A DNA stretch of 64,000 bases from Planctomycetota bacterium. Lineage in GTDB: Bacteria > Planctomycetota > UBA1135 > UBA2386. The stretch spans positions 62,001-126,000 of the forward strand of contig JAHBXX010000005.1 of the NCBI GenBank assembly GCA_019636245.1, written 5' to 3'. The notes under the pieces are model-generated. The model saw nothing but the letters and a program-made list of their open reading frames with translations. It had not been told where the DNA came from and did no database searches. Position numbers and translations under genes: made by a program. Shown in pieces: positions 10,155 through 24,100 of the stretch; position 1 is the first letter of the stretch; each line of letters starts with the position of its first letter.

Positions 10155-11408
10155 TCAGTACAGCAGCCGCGTACGGATCGTGCCGGCGATGGCGTCGAGG
10201 TCCTTCTGCAGCGCCCGCGTGTCGTCGCGATCGCCGGCGTCGACGTCGATCACCACGTAGCCGATCTCGGCGTCGGTCTGCAGGAACTGCGAGGCGACGT
10301 TGATCTGCCGGCGCGTGAACACGTCGTTGACCTGCGACAACATGCCCGGCCGGTTCTGGTGGATGTGCAGCAGCCGGTGCTTGCCGCGGTGCTCGGGCAG
10401 CGCCACCTCGGGGAAGTTGACCGCGGTCAGCGTCGAGCCGTTGTCGCTGTAGCGCAGCAGCTTGCCGGCGACCTCGGCGCCGATGTTCTGCTGCGCCTCG
10501 GCGGTGCTGCCGCCGATGTGCGGCGTCAGGATCACGTTGTCGAACCGCCGCAGCGGCGACTCGAACCGCTCGTCGTTGGACTCGGGTTCGTGCGGGAACA
10601 CGTCGATCGCCGCGCCGGCGAGCCGGCCGGCGTCGAGCGCCGCGGCCAGGGCGTCGAGGTCGACGACGGTGCCGCGCGAGGCGTTGACCAGCGACGCGCC
10701 CGGCTTCATGCGGGCCAGCTGCTCCGGCCCGATCAGCCAGCGCGTCTGCGGCGTCTCCGGCACGTGCAGCGTCACCACGTCGGCCTGCTCGAGCAGCGCC
10801 TCGAGGCTGCGCACCGGCTGCGCGTTGCCGAGCGCCAGCTTGGTGACGATGTCGTGGTAGACCACCTGCATGCCGAGCGCCTCGGCGAGCAGCCCGACCT
10901 GCGTGCCGATGTGGCCGTAGCCGACGATGCCGAGCACCTTGCCGCGCGCCTCGCGCGAACCGGCCGCCGACTTGATCCACTCGCCGCGGTGCGCGGCCGC
11001 GTTCCGCTGCGGGATGCCGCGCAGCAGCAGCACGATCTCGGCCAGCACCAGTTCGGCGACGCTGCGCGTGTTCGAGAACGGCGCGTTGAACACCGGGATG
11101 CCGCGCCGTCGCGCCGCCGCGAGATCGACCTGGTTGGTGCCGATGCAGAAGCAGCCGATCGCCATCAGTCGGGGGGCCGCGGCCAGCACCTCGGCGGTGA
11201 GCTGCGTCCGCGAGCGGATGCCGAGCATGTGCACCGACGCCAGCGCCCGCCGCAGTTCGTCGGGCGGCAGCGCCTTCGGCTGGCTCACGACCTGGGTGTA
11301 GCCGTCGGCGGCGAACAGCTCGGCGGCGCTCGCATGCACGCCCTCGAGCAGCAGGATCGAGATGTTGGCGCGATCGAACGAGGTGGCGAGGGCGGGGGTG
11401 GCGGCCAT
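10155..11408 (-). CDS. serA: D-3-phosphoglycerate dehydrogenase with ACT domain
   Basis: First step of serine synthesis: NAD-dependent oxidation of 3-phosphoglycerate. The 417-aa length and opening (FDRANISILLLEGVHASAAE) match the short, E. coli-like SerA type. Visible are the Rossmann motif GIVGYGHIGTQVG, catalytic Arg in NASRGTVVD, catalytic His in TPHIGGST, and a C-terminal ACT domain (residues ~340-417: HIHQNRPGMLSQVNDVF) that in this type gives serine feedback. Start ATG at 11408 is chosen because it gives the normal N-terminus. A 93-bp divergent gap separates it from the next gene. Confidence 0.95.
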   Translation of the reverse strand: MAATPALATSFDRANISILLLEGVHASAAELFAADGYTQVVSQPKALPPDELRRALASVHMLGIRSRTQLTAEVLAAAPRLMAIGCFCIGTNQVDLAAARRRGIPVFNAPFSNTRSVAELVLAEIVLLLRGIPQRNAAAHRGEWIKSAAGSREARGKVLGIVGYGHIGTQVGLLAEALGMQVVYHDIVTKLALGNAQPVRSLEALLEQADVVTLHVPETPQTRWLIGPEQLARMKPGASLVNASRGTVVDLDALAAALDAGRLAGAAIDVFPHEPESNDERFESPLRRFDNVILTPHIGGSTAEAQQNIGAEVAGKLLRYSDNGSTLTAVNFPEVALPEHRGKHRLLHIHQNRPGMLSQVNDVFTRRQINVASQFLQTDAEIGYVVIDVDAGDRDDTRALQKDLDAIAGTIRTRLLY

Positions 11409-11501
11409 GCGCGGGCGACTATCGGCAGGCGGCGCGCCGCGGACAACCGTGCGGTCGTTCGCGGGCAGCAGGGTGCCTGCGCCTGCGCCGCCGGCGCTAC
11501 C

Positions 11502-13712
11502 ATGGACGCCGCCATGGCCTCCCTCCTGCCCCCCTTGCTCCCCGTCACGGCGACGCTCGCGCTGCTGTCGACCCTGCCCGGCCAGGACGCGCCGGTGCGC
11601 TTCGTGCCGCGAGAACCGCTGCTGCAGATCGGCATCCACGATGCCCCGGCGCTGCTGGCCGCGCTGCCGCGCCTGCACCTCGGCCAGTTGTTCGCCGACG
11701 CCGAGGTCGCGGCGGCGATCGAGGTGGGGCGCAAGGAGTACGTCGCCCGCGTCGACCGCTGGCGCCAGACCGCCGACCGCATGCTGGCGCTGGATCCCGG
11801 GCGTGTCGCGGCGGGCACCCTGCTGACGCGCGCGATCTACGATCTCGACTGGCGCGAGGTCGCCAGCGGCGAGATCGTGGCCTCCCAGGGCGACCAGCCG
11901 TTCCACGTGCAGACCACGATGCTGCTGTCGCCGGTCCCGGCCGCGGCCGGGCCCTGGCAGGAGCGCCTGCTGGCGCTGCGGCAGCAGCTGCAGGGGCTCG
12001 CCGCCGACACCAACCCGACCGGCACGCTGCGCGTCGACGCCGAGCGCATCGACGGCCAGGAGGCGCTGGTGCTGGTGCCGCGAGCCGACGACGAGTCCGA
12101 GTTCCTGTTCGGGCCGCGCGGCGTCTGGCTGCTGCACCTGCCGGGGCAGATCGCCGGCGGCATCGGCCGGCCCGAGGTGGCAGGCGCCTGTGCCAGGGCT
12201 GCGCAGCGTTCGCCCGGCATCGCCCTGACGTTCGACCTGCACCGCTACCTGCACCTGCTCGACGGCGGCGATCCGGACCCCGAGCAGGCGGTGGTGCTGC
12301 GGGCCCTGGGACTCGACGGCGTGCTCCGCCTGAGCTGGGAAGTGCGCCCCGACGGCGAACGACTGCACGACGAGATCGCCCTCACCTTCGCCGAACGGCC
12401 GCACGGCCTGCTCGGCGCCCTGCTCGACGGCATGGCGCCGCCGGTCGGCCAGCCGCTGCCGGCGGCGGCGCTGCTGCAGCTGCGTTGCGCCGTCGACCTC
12501 GGCGCCCTGGTCACGGCGATCGACGAACTGCTGACGGCGGCGGATGCGCCGACCCTGGGCCAGCTCGATCTGGCCGGCGACCTGAAGCAGGCGTTCACCG
12601 GCGGCGTGGCGCTGGCCGTCTGCCGCCCCGCCCCCGGCGGCCTGGTGCCGCGGCTCTACGCCAGCTTCGGCATCGCCGACGCGGCGGCGTTCGCCCGCTG
12701 CGCGGCGCGGCTGGGCGAGCTCGTCGGCGCCACGACGCGCCCGATCACCTACGAGGGCAAGCCGTGCGTGCAGTGGCGCCTCGCCGACGCGCCACCGGCG
12801 CTGCAGCCGGCCTACTGCCTGCAGGACGGCGTCGTGCACTTCGCCGAGAGCGGGCTCGCGCTGCGCGCGCTGCTGAAGGCGCAGGCCGCCGGCGCGCCGC
12901 CGGAGCTCGACGTCGGCGACGCGCCGCGCCCTGGCGGCGCCGGCACCGCGCTGCCGGGCTTCGACCTGCGCTTCGACGGCGCCGCGATCCACGCCGCGAT
13001 CCACGAGCTGTGGCTGCCGCTCGCCAGCACGCTGATGGGCATGGACCCCTCGGTGCAACCGCTGGTGCCGATGGCCGAGATGCCGACCGTCGAGGCCGTG
13101 ACCATGCACCTGCGGCGCGGACGCGGCGTGCTGCGGCGCAGCGCCGACCGGATCGCGCTGGCGATGAGCGGCACTGCCGGCGGCCCCGAGCTGACGGCGC
13201 TGCTCGCCGGCTACGGTCCGTTCCTGTCGGGCATGATGACGCGCGGCGGCTACTGGCGGACCGAGGCCCTGCAGTACGATCTCGCCCGGCTGCAGCTCGA
13301 ACGCCTGCACCTGGCCCTGGCCGCGTTCGAGGCCAAGCACGGCCGGCGGCCGGCCTCGCTCGGCGAGCTGGTCGCCAGCGGCGAGCTGGCCGACCCCGAC
13401 CTGCTGGCGATCCCCGGCGATGCCGCGAGCGAACCGGTCGAGCACGACGGCAAGGTGGTCGCCCGCACGTCGTTCCGCTACGACCCCGACGGCGCGCCGA
13501 CGGACGCCGAGGACGGACAGGTGGCGGGCGTGCTGACTTCGCTGCGCGCCTTCCAGTGGCGCACGCTGGTGCTCGCCGCGGACGGCACCGTGCACGATTC
13601 GTGGGGCGGCATCGTCTTCGGGCTACCGGGGATGGCGGTCGAGGCCATCGAGAGCGTCGAGGTGGAGGTCGTCGAGCCGCCGCGCGACGAGCCGAAGCCG
13701 CAGCGCGACTGA
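11502..13712 (+). CDS. Secreted protein of unknown function with pilin-like C-terminal segment
   Basis: 736 aa. The start could be ATG 11502 or ATG 11514; both give a signal peptide ending near STLPGQDAP. The body (~40-590) has no motif I recognise; it alternates alpha and beta stretches and resembles planctomycete DUF3352-like surface proteins only in general character. Residues ~590-690 (LQLERLHLALAAFEAKHGRRPASLGEL) look like the soluble part of a type II secretion major pseudopilin (GspG): one long helix, then a Pro/Ser-rich 'P-x-SL-x-EL' turn. There is no prepilin peptidase site, so it is not itself a pilin. Function unknown. Confidence 0.6.
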   Translation: MDAAMASLLPPLLPVTATLALLSTLPGQDAPVRFVPREPLLQIGIHDAPALLAALPRLHLGQLFADAEVAAAIEVGRKEYVARVDRWRQTADRMLALDPGRVAAGTLLTRAIYDLDWREVASGEIVASQGDQPFHVQTTMLLSPVPAAAGPWQERLLALRQQLQGLAADTNPTGTLRVDAERIDGQEALVLVPRADDESEFLFGPRGVWLLHLPGQIAGGIGRPEVAGACARAAQRSPGIALTFDLHRYLHLLDGGDPDPEQAVVLRALGLDGVLRLSWEVRPDGERLHDEIALTFAERPHGLLGALLDGMAPPVGQPLPAAALLQLRCAVDLGALVTAIDELLTAADAPTLGQLDLAGDLKQAFTGGVALAVCRPAPGGLVPRLYASFGIADAAAFARCAARLGELVGATTRPITYEGKPCVQWRLADAPPALQPAYCLQDGVVHFAESGLALRALLKAQAAGAPPELDVGDAPRPGGAGTALPGFDLRFDGAAIHAAIHELWLPLASTLMGMDPSVQPLVPMAEMPTVEAVTMHLRRGRGVLRRSADRIALAMSGTAGGPELTALLAGYGPFLSGMMTRGGYWRTEALQYDLARLQLERLHLALAAFEAKHGRRPASLGELVASGELADPDLLAIPGDAASEPVEHDGKVVARTSFRYDPDGAPTDAEDGQVAGVLTSLRAFQWRTLVLAADGTVHDSWGGIVFGLPGMAVEAIESVEVEVVEPPRDEPKPQRD

Positions 13713-13740
13713 CGGTCGCGGCCCGAGTTCCCGTTGCCAT

Positions 13741-13796
13741 CGACGGTGCGGCCGCGCGACGGCCGGCGCCCGCCGACGCGCGGCCGCGGCCCGTCG
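13741..13796. terminator. Long GC-rich hairpin between two secreted-protein genes
   Basis: An 11-bp perfect inverted repeat (GCGGCCGCGCG at 13748-13758 with its complement at 13777-13787) is extended outward by CGACGG/CCGTCG at 13741-13746 and 13791-13796. It sits between a stop at 13712 and a start at 13823. There is no T-run, so intrinsic termination is uncertain; mRNA end protection is an alternative. Confidence 0.5.
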
Positions 13797-13822
13797 TACG
13801 CTGCAGGGTGGCGGTCTCGCCG

Positions 13823-16042
13823 ATGGCTCTCCCCCCGCGTCAAGCCCTGCTGACCCTCGCCGCGGGCGTCGTGGCCACGATGCTCGCCGGCCCGGCGGCC
13901 GCCCAGGCAGGACGGGCGGCGCCCCCGCCCGCCGTATGGGCCAGCGAGTTCGCCGGCATAGCCGAGCACGACGGCGCGCTGCTCGGCGCCGCGCGCCGCT
14001 ACCGGGCGACGTTCGGCGACCGCGACGTCGAGTTCCTGCCGGCCCTCGGCAAGCACGCGCCGCGCGCCGAGCCCTGGCGGGTGCACCTGCACTCGGTCCG
14101 GCGCGGCGACGCCGTGCTGCTGCGCGCGGCGGACGCGGCCCCCGGCCGCGACCACGACCGCCACCGCGTGCACTACCACTGGCCGGGCGTCGTCGAACGC
14201 TACGAAGCGCGGCCGCCGGGCCTCGAACAGAGCTTCCTGTTCGCCGCGCGGCCGCCAGGCCGCGGCGACCTGGTCGTCCGGCTCGACGTCGACACCGCGC
14301 TGCCGCGTGATGGCGGCGACGGCGTGGCCTGGCGCAACGCGCGCGGCGGCGGCGTCACGCTCGGCGCGGTGGTCGGCATCGACGCGGCCGGGCGGCGCAG
14401 CGCCGGCTCGGCGCGCCACGTCGACGGCGGCTACGAACTGTCGCTGCCGGCGGCGTTCGTCGACACCGCCAGCTACCCGCTGGAGCTGGATCCGCTGATC
14501 GGCACCGCCGTCGAGGCGCTCGCGGGCGCCGACTGCGACTTCCCCGACGTCGCCCACGACGCGTTCACCGACAGCTGGTGCGTCGCCTGGACGCAGTTCT
14601 TCGGCGGCGGCGCCACCGGCATCGTCGCCGGCGTCTGGCTCGCCGGCTCGCTGGGCTTCGGCTACGCCTTCGCGGTCAACCAGCCCGGCGACGAGGACGG
14701 CGTGCGGGTCGCCAACATCGCCGGCAGCGGCCTCTACGTGCTCGTCTGGGTCAACTACCAGGGCACGAGCAGTTCGATCTCGGGGCTCGCGTTCGAGCCG
14801 AGCCAGGCGATCGCGACGAACGTGTTCACCATCGACGGCCCGGGCAACGTCTGGTGGCCGGTGGTCAGCAGCGAAGCGACGGTCTACGACGACGACTGCC
14901 TGGTGGCGTGGCTCGACGGCACCTACGGCCTGCTCGGCTGCAGCGTGGCGATCGATGCGAACCTGCAGCCGAGCGCCACGCCGATCGTGCAGATCGCCGG
15001 CGGCAACGTCACCGAGCCGGCGATCAGCAAGCAGGGCGGCAATCCTGGACTGCACCTCGTCACCTGGGTCGACCGGCCACCCGGTCTGCCGGGCTGGGTG
15101 CGCGCCCAGGTCGTCGACCATGACATGAACCTGCTCGGGCCCGGCGCCTGGATCCAGAACGCGCCGCAGGACAGCGGCTGGCCGGCCGTCGACGGCGACG
15201 GCTTCCGCTTCCTGGTCGTGTGGGAGGAACAGGAGGTGGCCAATCCGTCGTCGATCGACCTGCGCGGGCGCATCGCCACCATAGGCCCGACGGGCCTCAC
15301 CAGCCTCGGCGGCGTCACCGACCTCGCCGCCACGCCCGGCTGGTTCGACTATGCGGCCGACGTGGCGCTGCTCGGCGACCGCTTCGGCCTCGCCTACGCG
15401 CGGCAGGTGCCCGGGCCGCCGTTCGGCGACGACGTGTTCTTCCAGGCCGTGGCGGGCAACGGCACGCCGATCGGCGGCGCCCTGCGGCTCGACCTCACGC
15501 CCGGCACCGACTACCGCTACGAGCACGCGCCGCGCATCGTCGGCCGGCGCGACGGCGATCCGTCGACGAGCGCCGACGACGGCGTGGTGGTGTTCGCCGA
15601 CCAGAGCGTGACGACGGCCGACAGCAACGTCGGCCTGCAGGCCGTCGAGGCGATGGGGCCAGGCGGGCCGATCGTCGACCTCGGCGGCGGCTGCGGCCCC
15701 GGCGGGCTCGCGGTCGCGCCCGGACCCTACGCGTTCGGCAACGACACCTTCGCGATGGAACTCTACGGTGCGCCGCCGCTGGCGATCCCGTTCCTGCTGC
15801 TCGGCCTGCCGGCGCCGCACGCGCAGTGCGGCGTCTGCTCGGCGATCCAGTTCCTGCTCAGCTGGTTCGTGCCCAACGTCGCCGGCACCTGCGCGACGAC
15901 GTTCCCGGCGCCGGCGGAGCCGGCCTACCTGGGCTTCCAGATCGAGTTCCAGTTCGTCACCTTCAACGTCAACTACGTCGGCTGCCCGCTGCTGCCGGGC
16001 GTGGCGGCGAGCAACGTCGTGCGGGCGACGCTGGGCTACTGA
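13823..16042 (+). CDS. Secreted protein of unknown function with planctomycete-type C-terminal domain
   Basis: 739 aa. The signal peptide covers residues 1-31 (PRQALLTLAAGVVATMLA...AAAQA). The middle (~230-600) has repeated blocks of the type 'VVSSEATVYDDDCLVAWLDG', 'DGFRFLVVWEE', 'GDRFGLAYAR', which look like blades of a beta-propeller of the kind that records values per record. From residue ~620 a GGGCGPGG-x-LAV module with conserved Gly and Cys begins, similar in style to the C-terminus of the 836-aa propeller protein in this window. An in-frame GTG at 13808 is an alternative start. Ligand and role unknown. Confidence 0.7.
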   Translation: MALPPRQALLTLAAGVVATMLAGPAAAQAGRAAPPPAVWASEFAGIAEHDGALLGAARRYRATFGDRDVEFLPALGKHAPRAEPWRVHLHSVRRGDAVLLRAADAAPGRDHDRHRVHYHWPGVVERYEARPPGLEQSFLFAARPPGRGDLVVRLDVDTALPRDGGDGVAWRNARGGGVTLGAVVGIDAAGRRSAGSARHVDGGYELSLPAAFVDTASYPLELDPLIGTAVEALAGADCDFPDVAHDAFTDSWCVAWTQFFGGGATGIVAGVWLAGSLGFGYAFAVNQPGDEDGVRVANIAGSGLYVLVWVNYQGTSSSISGLAFEPSQAIATNVFTIDGPGNVWWPVVSSEATVYDDDCLVAWLDGTYGLLGCSVAIDANLQPSATPIVQIAGGNVTEPAISKQGGNPGLHLVTWVDRPPGLPGWVRAQVVDHDMNLLGPGAWIQNAPQDSGWPAVDGDGFRFLVVWEEQEVANPSSIDLRGRIATIGPTGLTSLGGVTDLAATPGWFDYAADVALLGDRFGLAYARQVPGPPFGDDVFFQAVAGNGTPIGGALRLDLTPGTDYRYEHAPRIVGRRDGDPSTSADDGVVVFADQSVTTADSNVGLQAVEAMGPGGPIVDLGGGCGPGGLAVAPGPYAFGNDTFAMELYGAPPLAIPFLLLGLPAPHAQCGVCSAIQFLLSWFVPNVAGTCATTFPAPAEPAYLGFQIEFQFVTFNVNYVGCPLLPGVAASNVVRATLGY

Positions 16043-16214
16043 CCGGCGCCTCGACGAGCGCGGCGGCTCGCGCGAGGCTGCGCCTCAACCCCGACGGCAT
16101 CAGCACCTTGCGCGCGCCTGTGGATCGCTTTCCACACGCCGTCGCGGCCGCGGCGCGAGGCCCGCAGTTTCCCCTCGCGCCGCACCCGGGCATCCGCTGT
16201 AGTCCCGCCCCGCG
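16043..16214. promoter_or_regulatory. carB upstream region with perfect inverted repeat
   Basis: TGTGGA at 16119-16124 and TCCACA at 16131-16136 form a perfect 6-bp inverted repeat with a 6-nt spacer, about 80 bp before the carB start. It is the right size for a dimeric repressor operator; it also resembles half of a DnaA box on each arm. No protein can be assigned from sequence. Confidence 0.4.
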
Positions 16215-19484
<3,270 letters not shown>

Positions 19485-19530
19485 GCCGGCGACGGCGAAA
19501 GGCTCGCGGCCGGCAGGCGGCACGCCTACC

Positions 19531-20838
19531 ATGGCCGCAATCGCCGCCACGCCGAGCCGAACCATGCACGACGCCCCCCGCCACGATTCCCCGTTCGCCC
19601 GGCAGATCGCCGGATTCTGCGCCCAGCAGGTGACCCAGCCCCAGGTGCGGCGCGACTCCTTCCCCGGCTCGCCGCTCTGGGCCGCGGTCGCCGGGACGGG
19701 CACCGCGCTGTGGCTCGACACCGGCGACGTCGACGCCGCGCGCGGCCTGTGGGTGCGCGAGTTCACGGCGCTGACGACCAACAACACGCTGCTGAACAAG
19801 GAGGTGCAGAAGGGCATCTACGACCAGCTGGTGCCGGCGGCGGCGGCGCTGGTGCGAGAGGCCGAGCCGAAGGCCGACCAGGCGCGGCTGGTGCAGGAGG
19901 TCGCGTTCGTGCTGAACGCCGTGCACGGCCTGAAGCTCGTGCGCACCTTCGACGCCGACGTCTCGGTCGAGCTGCACACCGCGGTCGCCGACGACGCCGA
20001 GGCCAGCTACCAGTACGGCAAGCGCTTCCACGCGATCTGCCCGGACCGCTTCATCGTCAAGGTGCCGCTGACCCCCGCCGGCCTGCTCGCCGCCCGGCGC
20101 CTGCACGACGACGGCATCCGGCTGAACTTCACGCTCGGCTTCTCGGCGCGCCAGAACTGGCTGATCGCGGCGCTGGCCCAGCCGACCTGGTGCAACGTGT
20201 TCATGGGCCGCATCAACGCCTTCGTCGCCGACAACAAGCTCGGCGACGGGCGGAACGCCGGCGAGAAGGCGACGCTGGCCAGCCAGCGCGGTCTGCGCCG
20301 GCTGCGGCAGCAGACCGGGGTGACGGTGCGGCAGATCGGCGCCTCGATGCGCAGCGGCCAGCAGATCGCCGACCTGCTCGGGCTCGACGTGTTCACGATG
20401 CCGACCGCCGCCGCCAAGGAGTTCGTGCAGATGAACCCGGCGCCGGCCACGCTGCGCGACCGTACCAACGACGACCCGCCGGTCACGTTCGCCGCCGGCG
20501 TGGACGGCGCGGCGAGCAGGCTCGACTGCTTCTGGGCGATCACGCCGCAGTTCGAAGCCGCCGCCGCGGCGGCCGCCCGGCTCGACCCGCGCACGGCGAC
20601 CGCGAAGGACGTGCTCGGCACGCTGGCCAGCCACGGCGCCGGCGACCTGTTCCCCCAGTTCACTGCCGCCGAGGCGCAGCGCATCGCCAAGGAAGGCAAG
20701 ATTCCCGTGCACGCGAGCTGGCAGGACCGCGTGCGCGCCGGCACCGCCAGCTGGGACGGCATCCTGACGGCCGCGGCCCTGGCCAGCTTCGGCCAGGACC
20801 AGCAGGCGCTCGACGACCGGATCGCCAAGCACTTGTGA
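19531..20838 (+). CDS. tal: Transaldolase
   Basis: Transfers a dihydroxyacetone unit in the non-oxidative pentose phosphate pathway. Visible are LWLDTGDVDAARGL with the conserved Asp, TTNNTLLNKE, the Schiff-base lysine in RFIVKVPLTPAG (Lys177 counted from this ATG), and LNFTLGFSARQ. Length of 435 aa is above the usual 220-330 and includes a C-terminal extension of ~110 residues with FPQFTAAEAQRIAKEGKIP. The ATG at 19564 (MHDAP) is an equally plausible start. The gene lies 46 bp after carB on the same strand and could share its transcript. Confidence 0.85.
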   Translation: MAAIAATPSRTMHDAPRHDSPFARQIAGFCAQQVTQPQVRRDSFPGSPLWAAVAGTGTALWLDTGDVDAARGLWVREFTALTTNNTLLNKEVQKGIYDQLVPAAAALVREAEPKADQARLVQEVAFVLNAVHGLKLVRTFDADVSVELHTAVADDAEASYQYGKRFHAICPDRFIVKVPLTPAGLLAARRLHDDGIRLNFTLGFSARQNWLIAALAQPTWCNVFMGRINAFVADNKLGDGRNAGEKATLASQRGLRRLRQQTGVTVRQIGASMRSGQQIADLLGLDVFTMPTAAAKEFVQMNPAPATLRDRTNDDPPVTFAAGVDGAASRLDCFWAITPQFEAAAAAAARLDPRTATAKDVLGTLASHGAGDLFPQFTAAEAQRIAKEGKIPVHASWQDRVRAGTASWDGILTAAALASFGQDQQALDDRIAKHL

Positions 20839-21125
20839 GCCGTCGCTCCCGCGATCGCGGGTGACGCGGACCGCGCGTCCGCGCCGCGGCACGCCCACCG
20901 CGGACGGGCGCCGCGCCGGGCGCCGGAACTGGCGTGGCGCGCCTGCGTTCAGGCGCCCCCTCGACGGCCGGACCGGGACCCCGGTCGACAGCCGCGCCGA
21001 TCCGCACGCCTCCTGCGGCAACCGGGTCGGAGTTCGCAATCCCAACGCCTCGGTCAGCCGTCACAATCCCTGAGCCCGACCGCGCTGCTTCCGTTGCTCC
21101 GAGCCACAACGCCCACCGCATCCTC
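20839..21125. other. Intergenic region, perfect 14-bp palindrome
   Basis: 287 bp before the 2092-aa gene. CCCGCGATCGCGGG at 20848-20861 is a perfect palindrome just after the tal stop; it could be a short hairpin or a protein site. The rest shows nothing I can name. Confidence 0.35.
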
Positions 21126-24100
21126 ATGAACGCCATCCGCTGCCGTCCCCACGCCCTGCTCGCCTTCGCCGCCCTCGCCGCCGGCCTCGCCGCCCAGGGC
21201 ACGCCGATCGGCTTCGAGGAGACCTACGCGCTCGCCCCCGACCGGGCCAAGGCGGTCGCGACGCTGCTGCCGGGCACCGACGACTGGTACTACTACCACT
21301 GCCGCGAACGGCTCGACGCCCGCGACTTCGCCACCGTGCGCGCCGTGATGCCGGCCTGGATCCAGCGCCACGGCCGCGGCCCGCGCGTGGTCGAGATCGA
21401 GAACCGCGAGGCCCTGCTGTCGTTCGGCGACGACCCGGACCGCACCTACGCGTTCCTGCGCGACCGGCTCGGGCTGCGCTTCGACCACCAGCGCGTGGTG
21501 CCCGGCGAACGCAGCGACCTGCCGACCCAGCTCGACCCCGCGCTGCTGTCGCCGGCGACCCTGACCGGACGCGCCCTGCAGCGGCACCGCGAAACGGTCG
21601 ACGGGTTCACGAACCGCGCCCTGCCGGCGCTGCTGGCGTCGAACCTCGACGGCAACCGCCTGCGCAGCCTGCTGACGCGCCTCGCGCGTCCCGACGTCGA
21701 CAACCTGCCGGCCATGGTGGTGCGGGACCTCGACCACCCGCAGAGCCGCGGCTTCGGCTCGCTGGCGGTGCATCGCGAACTGCGCCTCGCCCAGCTCGAG
21801 GAGTGCGTGCGCCTGCGCCCGGCCCTGCTGCAGGAGCGCGCGTTCGTCGACGCCTACCTGCGGCGCCTGCAGCCGGGCGCCGACGCCGACTGGCGCCGCG
21901 ATCCCGCGGCCCGGGCCGCGCACCTCGCCCGGCTCTGGCAGTTCGCGCAGCGCCTGCCGCCGGCGCACAACTCGCTGAAGGCGCACGTGCTGTTCCACTG
22001 GCTGCAGCACGACCTGACCCAGGGAGCGCCCGACAAGGACCGCTTCCTGGCCTACATCCGGCTGCCGCGGCGCAGCGCGCTCGCCGCCGAGGGACACCTG
22101 CTGCGCCACCAGCAGCGGCCGCAGGAGTACGTCGACGGCGCCTCGCCGTTCGCGACCGGACTGGCGCCGATCGGCGACGACACGGCGCTGCTGCGCGCCT
22201 GCCTCGAGCACTTCTTCGCCCGCGAGGACGGCTACGCGGCCTACGCCGAGTTCCTGCGCGACGACTGGCTCAAGACCGTGCTGGCGGAGACCAAGCTGCT
22301 GCTCGGCCAGGGCGACATGGAACGCTGGTACTCGATGCTGGCCGATCCGGCCCAGCTGGAGCGCCTCGAGCGCCGCGTCGAGATCGACTTCGCCGCCACC
22401 TCACGCACCCACTACGCCGCCGCCGAGGCGGTGCGCCTCGACGTCGACGTCAAGAACGTGCCGACGCTGCTGCTGAAGGTGTTCGCGATCGACAGCTTCC
22501 GCTACCACGTCGAGAAGCAGCGTGAGGTCGACGCCACCATCGAGCTCGACGGCGTCGTGCCGAACCACGAGCAGACGTTCACCTATGCCGAGCCGCCGCT
22601 GCGGCGTGTGCGCCGCAGCTTCGACCTGCCGATGCTGCGCGAGCCCGGCACCTACGTCGTCGAGCTGGTCGGCAACGGCATCTCGAGCCGCGCCGTGGTG
22701 CACAAGGGCGGCCTGCGCCACGTCGAGCGCACCGCCGCCGCCGGCCACCTGTTCCGCGTCTACGACGAGGCCGGGGCGCCGCAACCCCAGGCCTCGATCT
22801 GGTTCGGCGGTCGCGACTACACCGCCAACGCCGACGGCGAGATCCTGCTGCCGTTCTCGACCGCGCCCGGACAGCGCGTCGCGGTGCTGCACCAAGGCAA
22901 CCGCTCGTCGGTGGCCACGTTCGATCACCGCAGCGAGACCTACGCGCTCACCGGCGCCGTGCACGTCGAGCGCGAGTCGCTGGTGGCCGGCCGGAAGGCA
23001 CGGCTCGTGGTGCGGCCGCAGCTGCGCCTCGGCGACCACCCCGTGTCGCTGAAGCTGCTGCAGGAGGCGACGCTCCGGCTGACCGCGCGCGACCTCGACG
23101 GCCGCGAGACCCGTCAGGAGCTGCGCGACCTGCAGCTCGTCGACGACCGCGAACTCGCGCACGACTTCACGGTGCCCGAGCGCCTCGTGTCGCTGCGCGT
23201 CGCCCTGCACGGCAAGGTCAAGAACCTCGCCGGCGACGACGTGCGCCTGCACGGCGGCGACGCCGTGTTCGAGGTGAACGGCATCGACGCGACCACCGCG
23301 ACCAGCGGCCTGCTGCTGCTGCGCACGGCCGACGGCTACGCGCTCGAGGCGCGCGGCAAGGACGGCGAGCCGAAGGCCGGCCTCACCTGCCAGCTGCAGT
23401 TGCGCCACCGCGACTACACCGACCCGGTCGAGGTCGCACTGCAGACCGACGCCCAGGGCCGCATCCGGCTCGGCGAACTGCGCGCGATCGAATCCCTGGC
23501 CGTGCAATCGGCCGCCGGCATCGGCGGCCAGTTCGAGCTGCCGCGCGCGGCGTGCCGTCTGCCGACGGCGCTGCACGGCCTCGCCGGCGAGACGCTGCGC
23601 CTGCCCTACCAGGGCACGGCGCGCGAACCCTCGCGCGCCGAGTTCTCGCTGCTCGGTGTCGAGCGCGACGAGTTCAGCCGGCTGGCGCTCGCCGATGGCT
23701 TCCTGGAGCTGCGTGGGCTCGAGCCCGGCGACTACGAACTGTCGCTGCACGAGGGCGGCGCGGTGATCCCCGTGCGCGTCACCCGCGGCGCCCGTGACGG
23801 CGCCTGGCTCGTCGGCCGCGAACGTGTGCTCGAGGCCTCGCCGCCGGCGCCGCTGCACCTGCGCTCGATCGAGATCGGCGAGCGCGAACTGGTGGTGCGG
23901 GTCGCCAACGCGACCGCCGGCACGCGCGTGCACGTGACGGCGACGCGCTTCCTGCCGGCGTTCCCGCTGTTCGACGACCTGCTCGGCGCCGCGCCCCGCA
24001 CGGCGATCGCCGCCGACACCGAGCCGGTGGCCAGCACCTACCAGTCCGGCCGCCAGCTCGGCGACGAGTACCGCTATGTGCTCGAACGGCGCTTCGCGAC

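Noticed and set aside
11502..13712. Type II secretion pilin gene
   Set aside because: No prepilin peptidase site or N-terminal pilin helix; only an internal segment looks similar.
16119..16136. Replication origin (DnaA boxes)
   Set aside because: Only two half-like boxes, no AT-rich unwinding stretch, no dnaA or dnaN nearby.
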